Assembly: GCF_024584515.1 (NCBI RefSeq)
Contig: NZ_CP102173.1
Location: 682,001-746,000 of the forward strand
Direction: 5' to 3'
DNA: 64,000 bases
DNA from: Aeromicrobium wangtongii
Lineage (GTDB): Bacteria; Actinomycetota; Actinomycetes; Propionibacteriales; Nocardioidaceae
In this document: positions 25,548-33,827 of the stretch, piece by piece
Position numbering within the stretch: position 1 is the stretch's first letter
Layout of the letters: every line of letters begins with the position of its first letter
Translations under genes and position numbers: made by a program
The notes under the pieces: generated by a model
Databases searched by the model: none
Seen by the model: only the letters and a program-made list of their open reading frames with translations
What the model was told of the DNA's origin: nothing

Positions 25548-26156
25548 ATGAAAGACCTACGTGCAGCGCACATCGCTGCGACAGCAGACATCGATCCCCG
25601 TGCCACGATTGGCACGGGGACACTTGTATGGGACCTCGCCCAGGTGCGCGAGAATGCCCGTCTGGGGGAGCGCTGCGTCATCGGCAGGGGCGCCTACATC
25701 GGGCCCGGCGTGGTCCTGGGCGACCACTGCAAGGTGCAGAACCACGCCCTCGTGTACGAGCCGACCAGGCTCGGCGAGGGCGTCTTCATCGGCCCCGCGG
25801 CTGTGCTGACGAACGACCTGTTCCCTCGTGCGGTCACGCCCGCCGGGGAGCTCAAGCGAGCCGAGGACTGGGATGCGGTCGGGGTCGTGGTCGAGGCAGG
25901 AGCCTCGGTCGGTGCCCGGGCGGTGTGCATCGCACCGGTCAGGATCGGCCGGTGGGCGATGATCGCGGCGGGTGCGGTCGTGACGCGGGACGTGCCGGAC
26001 TTCTCCCTGGTGGCAGGTGTCCCGGCCCGCCGGATCGGCTGGGTGGGCCGGGCGGGCGTACCCCTGGAGGAGACCGGCGCTCACACGTACAGGTGCCCGC
26101 GTACCGGAGAGGCGTACGTCGAGCACGGCGACGTCCTCGAGCCCGCGGGGGGCTGA
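25548..26156 (+). CDS. WbpD-like sugar N-acetyltransferase (left-handed beta-helix)
   Basis: A 202-residue acyltransferase. The hexapeptide-repeat core runs DPRATIGTGTLVWDLAQVRENARLGERCVIGRGAYIGPGVVLGDHCKVQNHALVYEPTRLGEGVFIGPAAVLTND, the pattern of WbpD/WlbB UDP-2-acetamido-3-amino-glucuronate N-acetyltransferases, followed by IAAGAVVTRDVPDFSLVAGVPARRIGWVGRAG. The short C-terminal tail has CPRTGEAY. ATG 25548 matches the family start. It is divergent from the operon that makes the 3-amino sugar, completing a WbpB-E-D-like set. An unusually strong hairpin lies at 25596-25619 within codons 17-24. The LCP gene begins 7 bases after its stop. Confidence 0.85.
   Translation: MKDLRAAHIAATADIDPRATIGTGTLVWDLAQVRENARLGERCVIGRGAYIGPGVVLGDHCKVQNHALVYEPTRLGEGVFIGPAAVLTNDLFPRAVTPAGELKRAEDWDAVGVVVEAGASVGARAVCIAPVRIGRWAMIAAGAVVTRDVPDFSLVAGVPARRIGWVGRAGVPLEETGAHTYRCPRTGEAYVEHGDVLEPAGG
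25596..25619 (+). repeat. strong hairpin inside the start of the WbpD-like gene
   Basis: CCCCGTGCC (25596-25604), loop ACGATT, GGCACGGGG (25611-25619): a perfect 9-bp GC-rich stem about 50 bases after the start codon. It encodes ordinary family residues, so it may be chance or a translational brake. Confidence 0.4.
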
Positions 26157-26163
26157 GGCGACG

Positions 26164-27219
26164 ATGCGCAAGCCCGCCCGGCGACGGTCACGTCGCCATC
26201 GTGTCCTGCGCCGGGTCCTGCTGGGCCTGGCGATCTGCATCGTCGGCCCCGTCATGGTGTTCCTGTCGTTCGCGCTGTACCTCCAGCACCAGCTGACTGG
26301 CCAGATCCACCGCATCGACGGGGTCTTCGACGGTGGTCACGAGCGCCCCGCCAAGTCGGCGGGCAGGGCCGCCGATGCGGTCGACATCTTGGTGCTCGGT
26401 ACCGACCGTCGCTCCGAGCAGCCGACGACGGGCACCGATGCCACGTCGGCGGCCTGGGTGCCCGGCGCCCAGCGCTCCGACGCGATGATGATCCTGCACA
26501 TCGATGCCGACCGGCGCGGCGCCTCGGTGATCTCGCTCCCGCGGGACCTGTGGGTCACGATCCCCGGCCACGGGCCGGGCAAGATCAACGCCGCCTTCTC
26601 CTACGGCGGACCGTCTCTTGCCGTACGGACGGTCGAGTCCGTCACAGGCATCCGGATCGACCACCTGGCGGTCATCGACTGGAACGGGTTCCGGCAGTTC
26701 ACCGATGCCCTCGGTGGGGTCACGATTGACGTCCCCGAGACCGTGCACGACGGCTATCGCGACATCACCTGGACCGCCGGGCGCCACACGATGAACGGCG
26801 ACGAGGCGCTGGACTACGTCGGGCAGCGCGCCGGTCTCCCGGGCGGCGATCTCGACCGGATCCACCGCCAGCAGAACTTCCTGCGCACCCTGCTCGACGA
26901 GACCCTGACCCAGGAGCTGGTCAAGGAGCCGCGCCAGGCCTACCGGATCCTGGACATCCTGACCCAGAACCTGTCCGTGGACAGGGACTGGTCGGTCGGG
27001 AAGATGCGCAGCCTGGTCATCTCCCTGCGGCACCTGCGCTCGGCCGGGATCGATTACCTGACCGTCCCGGTCGCGGGCACCGGGATGGAGGGCACCCAGA
27101 GCGTCGTCCACCTCGACCGGGTCGGCAGCGAGGACCTGTGGGCTGCCGTGCGGGACGATGCCGTGTCCGTCTGGCTGGCGAAGAACCTGACGAGCGCGAC
27201 ACCGGCCACGGTCAGCTGA
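26164..27219 (+). CDS. LCP (LytR-CpsA-Psr) family glycopolymer ligase
   Basis: A 351-residue protein with a basic N-terminus and one transmembrane helix (about 17-40), the rest outside. The LCP catalytic core shows VDILVLGTDRR, QRSDAMMILHID, VISLPRDLWVTIPG (the invariant R-D), KINAAFSYGG and DRIHRQQNFLRTLL. LCP enzymes transfer lipid-linked glycopolymers to peptidoglycan, so this is the likely final step, attaching the locus's polysaccharide to the wall. GAGG (26155-26158) precedes ATG 26164. It sits 7 bases after the acetyltransferase and is probably co-transcribed. Confidence 0.9.
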   Translation: MRKPARRRSRRHRVLRRVLLGLAICIVGPVMVFLSFALYLQHQLTGQIHRIDGVFDGGHERPAKSAGRAADAVDILVLGTDRRSEQPTTGTDATSAAWVPGAQRSDAMMILHIDADRRGASVISLPRDLWVTIPGHGPGKINAAFSYGGPSLAVRTVESVTGIRIDHLAVIDWNGFRQFTDALGGVTIDVPETVHDGYRDITWTAGRHTMNGDEALDYVGQRAGLPGGDLDRIHRQQNFLRTLLDETLTQELVKEPRQAYRILDILTQNLSVDRDWSVGKMRSLVISLRHLRSAGIDYLTVPVAGTGMEGTQSVVHLDRVGSEDLWAAVRDDAVSVWLAKNLTSATPATVS

Positions 27220-27222
27220 GCC

Positions 27223-28092
27223 TCACACCCGGGACGACTCGTCGCGCTGCCAGGTCGTGAAGTCCCCGGACCGGATGAACCGGCGGGCGCGGAAGCGGGC
27301 GATCGCCGTGACGACCAGGAAGACCCCGATGCGGGGAACGAAGGAGGGCCGGCGCCAGGCGATGCTCAGGAGCGTCGACAGGCCGGTGCTCGAGTCGGGC
27401 CGCCTGACCCCGACGGCGCTGGCCTGCCGGTTGCCGGTCACGACCCGCACCCGCCGACGCAGGAGATCGGCGACCACACGTGGTGGTCGGACGACGACCG
27501 TGGCGGCATCCACGATGAGCCGCTCGTCCGGGCCGAAGGCGTCCGAGACGGCCAGATCATCGCTCATCACCTGCGGCAGCGCGTCGACCCGCTCCTGGGC
27601 GGCGCGACTCAGCGCGAACGCCCCCCGGCCCACCAACCCCTCGGCCACCTGCGGCAGCTGCTCCCACACCTCGTAGTACCACCGCACGACCACGCTGCTG
27701 GCGTCCGAGGCGATGACCCGGCGGGGAGCCGTGGCGAGGATCGAGCCGCTGCCCAGCGGCTCGATCAGGCGGATGACATCGGCACCGGTCAGCGTGACGT
27801 CGGCGTCAAGGTGCACGCGGGGGAACACGTCGGTGGCGGCGTTCCCGGCCTTGACCGCAGCCGTCTTGGACGCCTCGGCGATCTCCAGCACCCGGACAGC
27901 GGAGCCGAATCCGCGCGCCACCTCGGCGGTGCCATCGGTGCAGCCGTTGCAGACCACGAGGACGTCCAGGGTGCAGCTGCCGTCGAGCAGCGCCGCCAGT
28001 GTGCGCGCGATGCCGCGCTCCTCGTCGTGCGCCGGGATCACCACGCTGGCGAGGAACCCTTGTCCGTGCCCGGCCGTCGGGGTGCTGCTCAC
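27223..28092 (-). CDS. GT2 family glycosyltransferase
   Basis: A 289-residue enzyme with the GT-A features VVIPAHDEERGIARTLAALL, VLVVCNGCTDGTAEVAR and HLDADVTLTGAD (D-x-D metal site), and a middle block LVGRGAFALSR...VMSDDLAVSDAF. A hydrophobic stretch near residues 250-270 (IGVFLVVTAIARF) could anchor it to the membrane. GTG 28092 is the only reasonable start, since the nearby ATG hits a stop. It is convergent with the LCP gene (3 bases apart) and ends the polysaccharide locus. Substrate unknown. Confidence 0.82.
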   Translation of the reverse strand: MSSTPTAGHGQGFLASVVIPAHDEERGIARTLAALLDGSCTLDVLVVCNGCTDGTAEVARGFGSAVRVLEIAEASKTAAVKAGNAATDVFPRVHLDADVTLTGADVIRLIEPLGSGSILATAPRRVIASDASSVVVRWYYEVWEQLPQVAEGLVGRGAFALSRAAQERVDALPQVMSDDLAVSDAFGPDERLIVDAATVVVRPPRVVADLLRRRVRVVTGNRQASAVGVRRPDSSTGLSTLLSIAWRRPSFVPRIGVFLVVTAIARFRARRFIRSGDFTTWQRDESSRV

Positions 28093-28151
28093 GCTGACAT
28101 CGTGGCACGCGAGGTAGCGACCTTGTCGGCGAACGGTAGATTGGGCAGGTC

Positions 28152-31100
28152 ATGACCTTGCAGCCCCTCGCGTCTCTCGTAGCCACCGAACCGACTCTCG
28201 CGCAGGCGCTGGCCGACCGCCTCGACGGACGCCAGGAGCTGCACCTGCGGGCCCCGGAACCGCTGCGCCCCTTCTTGGCCAACGCGCTGGCCCAGCAGTC
28301 CTCGGTGCTTGCCGTGACCGCGACCGCACGCGAGGCCGAGGACCTCACGACCCAGCTGGGCGAGCTGCTGGGTGCCGAGTCGGTCGCCTACTACCCGGCC
28401 TGGGAGACGTTGCCGCACGAGCGCCTGTCCCCGCGCTCGGACACCGTCGGCCGGCGGCTGGCCGTGCTGCGCCGGCTGGTCCACCCGACCGCGCCCGGCG
28501 CGCTGGACTCCGAGACCGCGAGCGGGCCGCTGCGTGTCGTGGTGGCCCCGGTCCGCTCGCTGCTGCAGCCGCAGGTCAAGGGACTGGCCGATCTCGAGCC
28601 CGTCGAGCTGCGCAAGGGCGACGAGGTCGCTCTGGAGCAGGTGGTCCGTGACCTCGCGGGCGCCGCCTACTCCCGCGTCGACCTGGTGGAGCGGCGTGGT
28701 GAGTTCGCCGTGCGCGGCGGGATCATCGACGTCTTCCCGCCCACCGAGGAACATCCCCTGCGCATCGAGTTCTTCGGTGACGAGGTCGACGAGATCCGCC
28801 GGTTCGCGGTCGCCGACCAGCGCACGCTCGAGGCGGTCACCCACGTGTGGGCCCCGCCGTGTCGCGAGCTGCTGCTGACCGACGAGGTGCGCGCAAAGGC
28901 CGCCGAGCTGGCCGCCGCCCATCCGTCGCTGGCCGAGATCTTCTCCAAGCTGGCGGAGGGGCACGCCGTCGAGGGCATGGAGTCGCTGACCCCCGTGCTG
29001 ACCGACGAGATGGAGTCGTTCGTCAACCTGCTGCCGGAGCGGTCGGCGATCGTGCTGATGGACCCCGAGCGCATCCGGGCCCGTGCCGCCGATCTCGTGG
29101 CGACCAGCGAGGAGTTCCTCCAGGCGTCGTGGGCGGCCGCCGCCGGCGGTGGTGAGTCGCCGATCGACCTCGGTTCCGCGGCGTTCCACACGCTCGAGGA
29201 GGTGCGTGAGGAGACGCTCGGCCTGGGGCACACCTGGTTCACCCAGTCACCGTTCGGTCTGGACGACGAGGGTGACGAGGCGATTCGGACCGTCGACATG
29301 GAGCCGTCCGCGGCCTACCGCGGTGACACGACGGCGGCGCTGACCGACATCCGCCGCTGGACCGAGAGCGGCATGCGGGTCGTCTTCGTGGCCCCGGCGA
29401 CCGGGCAGGCCCAGCGCACGCTGGAGTGGCTGACCGACGGTGGGGTGGCCGCCTCGCTGGACGACACCGTCACTGGTCCGTCCGCCCGCGTCGTGCAGGT
29501 CAGCATCGGCGAGCTCGAGCACGGCTTCGTCTCCCAGCCCCTGCAGCTGGCCGTCATGACGTACGACGACCTGGTGGGGCAGCGCGCCGCTGACCGCACC
29601 GAGCGCAAGATGCCGGCCCGCCGCCGCAAGCAGGTCGATCCGCTCGAGCTCAAGACCGGCGACTTCGTGGTCCACGAGCAGCACGGCGTGGGCAAGTACG
29701 TCGAGCTGATGCAGCGCGTCGTGCAGGGTGCGGCCCGCGAGTACCTCGTGATCGAGTACGCGCCGTCCAAGCGCGGGCAACCGGCTGACCGGCTGTTCGT
29801 CCCGATGGACCAGCTCGACCAGATCAGCCGGTACGTCGGCGGCGAGTCGCCGTCGCTGGACCGCCTCGGTGGTGCCGACTGGACGACCCGCAAGAACAAG
29901 GCGCGCAAGGCCGTCCGTCAGATCGCCGGCGAGCTGATCAAGCTCTACGCCGCGCGTCAGGCGACCAAGGGTCACGCCTTCGGCCCCGACACGCCCTGGC
30001 AGGCCGAGCTCGAGGACTCCTTCGCGTTCGTCGAGACGCCCGACCAGATGGTCACGATCGACGAGGTCAAGCGCGACATGGAGCGCAGCGTCCCGATGGA
30101 CCGCTTGGTGTGCGGCGACGTGGGCTATGGCAAGACCGAGATCGCAGTGCGTGCGGCGTTCAAGGCGATCCAGGACGGCAAGCAGGTCATCCTGCTCGTC
30201 CCGACGACCCTGCTCGTGCAGCAGCACTACGCGACGTTCGCCGAACGGTTCGGCCAGTTCCCGGTCACGATGAAGCCGCTGTCGCGGTTCCAGACCGAGA
30301 AGGAGAGCAAGGAGACGCTCGCCGGCCTGGCCGACGGCTCGATCGACATGGTCATCGGCACCCACCGGCTGCTGCAGCCCGGCGTCAAGATCAAGGACCT
30401 GGGTCTCGTGATCGTCGACGAGGAGCAGCGGTTCGGCGTCGAGCACAAGGAAGCCATGAAGATGCTGCGCGCGGCGGTCGACGTCCTGTCGATGTCGGCG
30501 ACGCCGATCCCGCGAACCCTCGAGATGGCCATCACCGGCATCCGGGAGATGTCGACGATCGCGACCCCGCCGGAGGAGCGGCACCCCGTGCTGTCGTTCG
30601 TCGGGCCCTACGAGGACCGCCAGGTCATCGCCGCGATCCGCCGCGAGCTGCTGCGCGAGGGGCAGGCCTTCTACATCCACAACCGGGTCCAGAGCATCGA
30701 CAAGGCCGTCGCCAGGATCAAGGAGCTCGTGCCTGAGGCGCGCGTCGCCGCGGCCCACGGCCAGATGGGCGAGCACCAGCTCGAGGAGGTCATGGTCGAC
30801 TTCTGGGAGAAGCGCTACGACGTCCTGGTCTGCACCACGATCGTCGAGTCCGGCCTGGACGTGTCCAATGCCAACACCATGATCATCGAGCGCGCCGACA
30901 CCCTGGGCCTGTCGCAGCTGCACCAGCTGCGCGGCCGCGTCGGACGTTCACGGGAACGCGCCTACGCCTACTTCCTGTACCCGCCGGAGAAGCCGCTGAC
31001 CGAGACCGCGCACGACCGGCTGGCCACGATCGCCCAGCACTCCGAGCTGGGCGGCGGCATGGCGGTCGCGATGAAGGACCTGGAGATCCGCGGTGCGGGC

Positions 31101-31688
31101 AACCTGCTCGGCGGCGAGCAGTCCGGGCACATCGCCGATGTCGGCTTCGACCTGTACGTGCGGCTGGTCGGCGAGGCCGTCGCGGAGTTCCGTGGCGATG
31201 CCGAGCCTGAGCGCGAGGTCAAGATCGAGCTGCCGATCGAGGCCCACCTGCCGCACGACTACGTCGGCAGCGAACGCCTGCGACTCGAGATGTACAAGAG
31301 GCTCGCGGATGTCCGCGCGCTGTCGGACGTCGACGAGATCCGCGTCGAGCTGGTGGACCGCTACGGCGAGCCGCCCGAGGCCGTCGACGTCCTGCTGGAC
31401 GTCGCCCGGTTGCGGGTCCGGGTCCGCGAGGCCGGCCTCAGCGAGGTCACCGCGGCCGGACCGAACATCCGGTTCAGCGGTCTCAAGCTGGCCGACTCGG
31501 CGCAGATGCGCCTGTCGCGCGTCTACCCGCGCAGCACCTACAAGGTGGCGGCCGAGGTCGCACTGGTGCCGCGTCCGAAGACCGCTCCGGTCGGCGGCAC
31601 GCCGCTGGTCGGTCGTGAGCTGCTGGAGTGGACCCGCACGGTCATCGACACCCTCGTCCCCGCGGCGGTCCCCGCCCCCGCCGTCTGA
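28152..31688 (+). CDS. mfd: transcription-repair coupling factor Mfd
   Basis: An 1178-residue ATP-dependent translocase that removes stalled RNA polymerase and recruits UvrA. The N-terminal UvrB-homology region contains YYPAWETLPHERLSPRSDTVGRRL. The RNA polymerase interaction domain starts near residue 497 (KTGDFVVHEQHGVGKYVEL). The helicase core has Walker A GDVGYGKTE (about 655-663), the DEEQ box VDEEQRFGV (about 755-763), SATPIPRTLEMA, and motif VI HQLRGRVGRSRERAYAYF. Full normal length. TAGATT (28137-28142) lies 9 bases before ATG 28152, so the leader is very short. The 3' end faces the palindrome at 31696-31766. Confidence 0.97.
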   Translation: MTLQPLASLVATEPTLAQALADRLDGRQELHLRAPEPLRPFLANALAQQSSVLAVTATAREAEDLTTQLGELLGAESVAYYPAWETLPHERLSPRSDTVGRRLAVLRRLVHPTAPGALDSETASGPLRVVVAPVRSLLQPQVKGLADLEPVELRKGDEVALEQVVRDLAGAAYSRVDLVERRGEFAVRGGIIDVFPPTEEHPLRIEFFGDEVDEIRRFAVADQRTLEAVTHVWAPPCRELLLTDEVRAKAAELAAAHPSLAEIFSKLAEGHAVEGMESLTPVLTDEMESFVNLLPERSAIVLMDPERIRARAADLVATSEEFLQASWAAAAGGGESPIDLGSAAFHTLEEVREETLGLGHTWFTQSPFGLDDEGDEAIRTVDMEPSAAYRGDTTAALTDIRRWTESGMRVVFVAPATGQAQRTLEWLTDGGVAASLDDTVTGPSARVVQVSIGELEHGFVSQPLQLAVMTYDDLVGQRAADRTERKMPARRRKQVDPLELKTGDFVVHEQHGVGKYVELMQRVVQGAAREYLVIEYAPSKRGQPADRLFVPMDQLDQISRYVGGESPSLDRLGGADWTTRKNKARKAVRQIAGELIKLYAARQATKGHAFGPDTPWQAELEDSFAFVETPDQMVTIDEVKRDMERSVPMDRLVCGDVGYGKTEIAVRAAFKAIQDGKQVILLVPTTLLVQQHYATFAERFGQFPVTMKPLSRFQTEKESKETLAGLADGSIDMVIGTHRLLQPGVKIKDLGLVIVDEEQRFGVEHKEAMKMLRAAVDVLSMSATPIPRTLEMAITGIREMSTIATPPEERHPVLSFVGPYEDRQVIAAIRRELLREGQAFYIHNRVQSIDKAVARIKELVPEARVAAAHGQMGEHQLEEVMVDFWEKRYDVLVCTTIVESGLDVSNANTMIIERADTLGLSQLHQLRGRVGRSRERAYAYFLYPPEKPLTETAHDRLATIAQHSELGGGMAVAMKDLEIRGAGNLLGGEQSGHIADVGFDLYVRLVGEAVAEFRGDAEPEREVKIELPIEAHLPHDYVGSERLRLEMYKRLADVRALSDVDEIRVELVDRYGEPPEAVDVLLDVARLRVRVREAGLSEVTAAGPNIRFSGLKLADSAQMRLSRVYPRSTYKVAAEVALVPRPKTAPVGGTPLVGRELLEWTRTVIDTLVPAAVPAPAV

Positions 31689-31695
31689 CCCACCC

Positions 31696-31766
31696 ACCCG
31701 CTGAGTGGGACGTTTCCGCGCGTCGTCACGCGGCGGCAGACGCGCAGAACGTCCCACTCAGCGGGT
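31696..31766. repeat. nested intergenic palindrome, 19-bp outer arms
   Basis: ACCCGCTGAGTGGGACGTT (31696-31714) is perfectly inverted at 31748-31766; the second arm ends one base before the stop codon of the PlsC-like gene. Inside the 33-nt spacer, GCGCGTC (31718-31724) pairs with GACGCGC (31739-31745). It fills almost the whole space between convergent mfd and the PlsC-like gene. It could serve as a bidirectional terminator or be a REP/MITE-like element. Confidence 0.8.
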
Positions 31767-32327
31767 TCAGCCCTCTTCGCGCAGGCGCGGGGGAGTGGCG
31801 TTCTTGGGCCGGATGCCGTGCTTGTCGGCGTAGAACTCCCGGACGATGTCCATGTCGGCGGTGACGTCGTCGCTGGCCAGGAAGGTCGGGCCGAAGCCCA
31901 TCGTCCGGGTCGGCGGGTCGAAGAAGGCCAGGGTGATCGGCAGGCCGGTCTCGCGGGACAGGCGCAGGAAGCCGGACTTCCAGTACTCACCCTTGGAGCG
32001 GGTGCCCTCGGCGGCCAGGATCAGACGGAACGACTCGCCCGACCCGGCCTCGTCGACCAGCTCGCGGACGACCGTTCCGGCGTTGTCACGGTCGAGCGGC
32101 ACGCCGCCGAGCGCCGTGATCAGCCAGCCGAGCGGTCCCTTGAACAGCTGCTTCTTGACCAGAACTCGCGGGTGCGCGCCGCCGTGCCACATCACGAGCA
32201 GCATCGTGACGAAGTCCCAGTTGGACGTGTGCGGCGCGCCGACCAGGATTCCGGTCTGCGGCACCTCGCCCACCATGCGGTAACGCATCAGCCGGACGAT
32301 CGTGCGGGCCAGTCGCTGACGAATCAT
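31767..32327 (-). CDS. PlsC-like acyltransferase (1-acylglycerol-3-phosphate acyltransferase family)
   Basis: A 186-residue protein, shorter than typical PlsC. The H-x4-D catalytic motif is HTSNWD (about residues 33-38), the second block is PLDRDNAG, and LILAAEGTRSKGEYWKSGF is the E-G-T-R substrate motif. It probably acylates a small phospholipid or polyol acceptor at the membrane face. TAGGGT stands 6 bases before ATG 32327 on the reverse strand, indicating leaderless expression. A single hydrophobic segment is weak. Confidence 0.8.
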   Translation of the reverse strand: MIRQRLARTIVRLMRYRMVGEVPQTGILVGAPHTSNWDFVTMLLVMWHGGAHPRVLVKKQLFKGPLGWLITALGGVPLDRDNAGTVVRELVDEAGSGESFRLILAAEGTRSKGEYWKSGFLRLSRETGLPITLAFFDPPTRTMGFGPTFLASDDVTADMDIVREFYADKHGIRPKNATPPRLREEG

Positions 32328-32333
32328 GCGACA

Positions 32334-32339
32334 ACCCTA
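32334..32339 (-). promoter_or_regulatory. -10 element TAGGGT for leaderless PlsC-like gene
   Basis: Reverse-strand TAGGGT, six bases (TGTCGC), then ATG 32327. Confidence 0.55.
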
Positions 32340-32342
32340 TGG

Positions 32343-33632
32343 CTAGGCGGCGCGGGGTTGTTGTCGGGTGAATCTGGCGTGGCGCCTGGGTCTCTGCTCG
32401 GGGTCGATGCGGGGTGGCGGGATGATCTCGGGGATCCCGTCGGCTCCCATGCGCGCTTCCCACTCGCCCTCGTGGACCAGAAAATGATGGAAGTGGCACA
32501 ACAGGGCCGCGTTGTTCAGGTCTGTCGGCCCGCCCTCGGACCAGAAGCTCAGGTGGTGCGCTTCGCACCATGCCGGGGGCCGGTCGCAGTCGGGGAACAC
32601 GCATCCCTTGTCGCGCACGGCGAGCGCGAGGCGCTGGTGCCGGTCGTAGAGTCTTTTCGTCATACCGTGGTCGATGACCCGGGTCCCGTTCTCCAGGTAC
32701 AACGCCACCAGGTGCGCGTTGCACGCCAGCCGTTGGGCCTTCCGCGCTGACATCGTCGTGCCGGAGGTGTTCTCGGCGACGCCTTGCCCGGTCCGCAAGT
32801 CGTCGACGTCCACGGTGACCGCGACGGTCGCAGCCAAGCCACCCGCGACCGGCAGCGAGTCGGTGGGCAGGTGGGTGATCAGCTCAGTGAACGCATGCCC
32901 GAGCTTGCGGTCCCTCGGCAGCGCCAGCCAGTCGTCGGCGCCCATGCCGTGGTGCTCAGCATTGGCCGCCGTGCGACGTGGGGCGATGATCCCCTCAAGC
33001 GCTGCGCGCAGGGTGTCCGCATCGGCCTGCGGGATGATGAACGACCCCCGCGTGGTGCCGTCGCCGCGGTCCTTGACCGACATGCGCGTTGCGTCCCAGG
33101 CCTTCTGCTCCTGCTTGCGCAGCTGCTCACCGAGGTGCTCGTCCGCGCCGTCTGGGTCGATGACCTCCAAGACGCGGTTCGCGAGTCGCTTCAGGTCGTC
33201 CAGGCCGTATTCGCCGGCCAACCGGATCAGATGCGCCTCGGCGTCAGCCCGCTCTTCGTCACCACACCAGTCGGGCAACGCGTCGATGGCCTTCATGATC
33301 ACGGCCGCCTGATCCGTGGACAGGTCACCGGCAGCCCAGGCCGCTTGAGTGGCCTCCACCCCGCTCACGCGAGCCAGCCCGACGAGCTTGGCGGCTTCGC
33401 CCTTGCTGATCCCCGTCGCACCCGCCAACCACACTGTCGTCGACGTCGCGCCGTCATCCTTGGCCAAGCCCATGTCCTCCGCGCACCCAGCAAGACGCGA
33501 CAACGCCGCGTCCAGGCAGGTGCGGGCCTTCACGACCGCGAGCGCGACCTGCTTGACCTCGCCACCGGTCAACATCCACGGCTCGAGCGCGGCAAGATCG
33601 TCAGTGAGGGACGACAGCTGCTCGACGATCAT
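32343..33632 (-). CDS. DUF222 / HNH endonuclease (13E12-type) protein
   Basis: A 429-residue protein. The N-terminal ~300 residues match the DUF222 (13E12 repeat) family common in actinobacteria: WLAGATGISKGEAAKLVGLARV, LSTDQAAVIMKAIDALP. The C-terminus is an HNH nuclease domain, CVFPDCDRPPAWCEAHHLSFWSEGGPTDLNNAALLCHFHHFLVHEG, with the paired Cys zinc site, the catalytic His pair, Asn and final His. A LexA-type box 19-34 bases upstream of ATG 33632 predicts DNA-damage induction. CGGAG precedes the start. Family members are often multi-copy and mobile, but no transposase is nearby. Confidence 0.88.
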   Translation of the reverse strand: MIVEQLSSLTDDLAALEPWMLTGGEVKQVALAVVKARTCLDAALSRLAGCAEDMGLAKDDGATSTTVWLAGATGISKGEAAKLVGLARVSGVEATQAAWAAGDLSTDQAAVIMKAIDALPDWCGDEERADAEAHLIRLAGEYGLDDLKRLANRVLEVIDPDGADEHLGEQLRKQEQKAWDATRMSVKDRGDGTTRGSFIIPQADADTLRAALEGIIAPRRTAANAEHHGMGADDWLALPRDRKLGHAFTELITHLPTDSLPVAGGLAATVAVTVDVDDLRTGQGVAENTSGTTMSARKAQRLACNAHLVALYLENGTRVIDHGMTKRLYDRHQRLALAVRDKGCVFPDCDRPPAWCEAHHLSFWSEGGPTDLNNAALLCHFHHFLVHEGEWEARMGADGIPEIIPPPRIDPEQRPRRHARFTRQQPRAA

Positions 33633-33650
33633 GGACGGACTCCGATGGAC

Positions 33651-33666
33651 TAGAACATATGTTCGA
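33651..33666. promoter_or_regulatory. actinobacterial LexA (SOS) box
   Basis: TAGAACATATGTTCGA matches the actinobacterial LexA consensus TCGAAC-N4-GTTCGA at every specified position but one. The core GAACATATGTTC is a perfect 12-bp palindrome. It lies just upstream of the DUF222/HNH gene (reverse strand) and overlaps its likely promoter. Confidence 0.85.
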
Positions 33667-33793
33667 TCCTAGTCGGTGACCGAAGGATCCGCAACCCTCT
33701 CGGCCCAAGAAAATCCTGGAATCCCAGGGAGGAATGGCGTCATCGTTCGTGGCCGACCGACTGCTGGTGTGGCCGCCACCACGTCGCGCACGG

Positions 33794-33821
33794 TTGCGAA
33801 TCGGAACCGTCGTACTAGCGT
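33794..33821 (+). promoter_or_regulatory. promoter TTGCGA-16-TAGCGT for leaderless APC permease gene
   Basis: TTGCGA (33794-33799), 16-bp spacer, TAGCGT (33816-33821), then six bases to ATG 33828. Confidence 0.6.
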
Positions 33822-33827
33822 TCTCGC

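Noticed and set aside
29247..30923. A 558-codon reverse frame inside mfd
   Set aside because: Composition is typical of antisense shadows (His/Asp/Arg-rich) and mfd motifs are uninterrupted on the forward strand.
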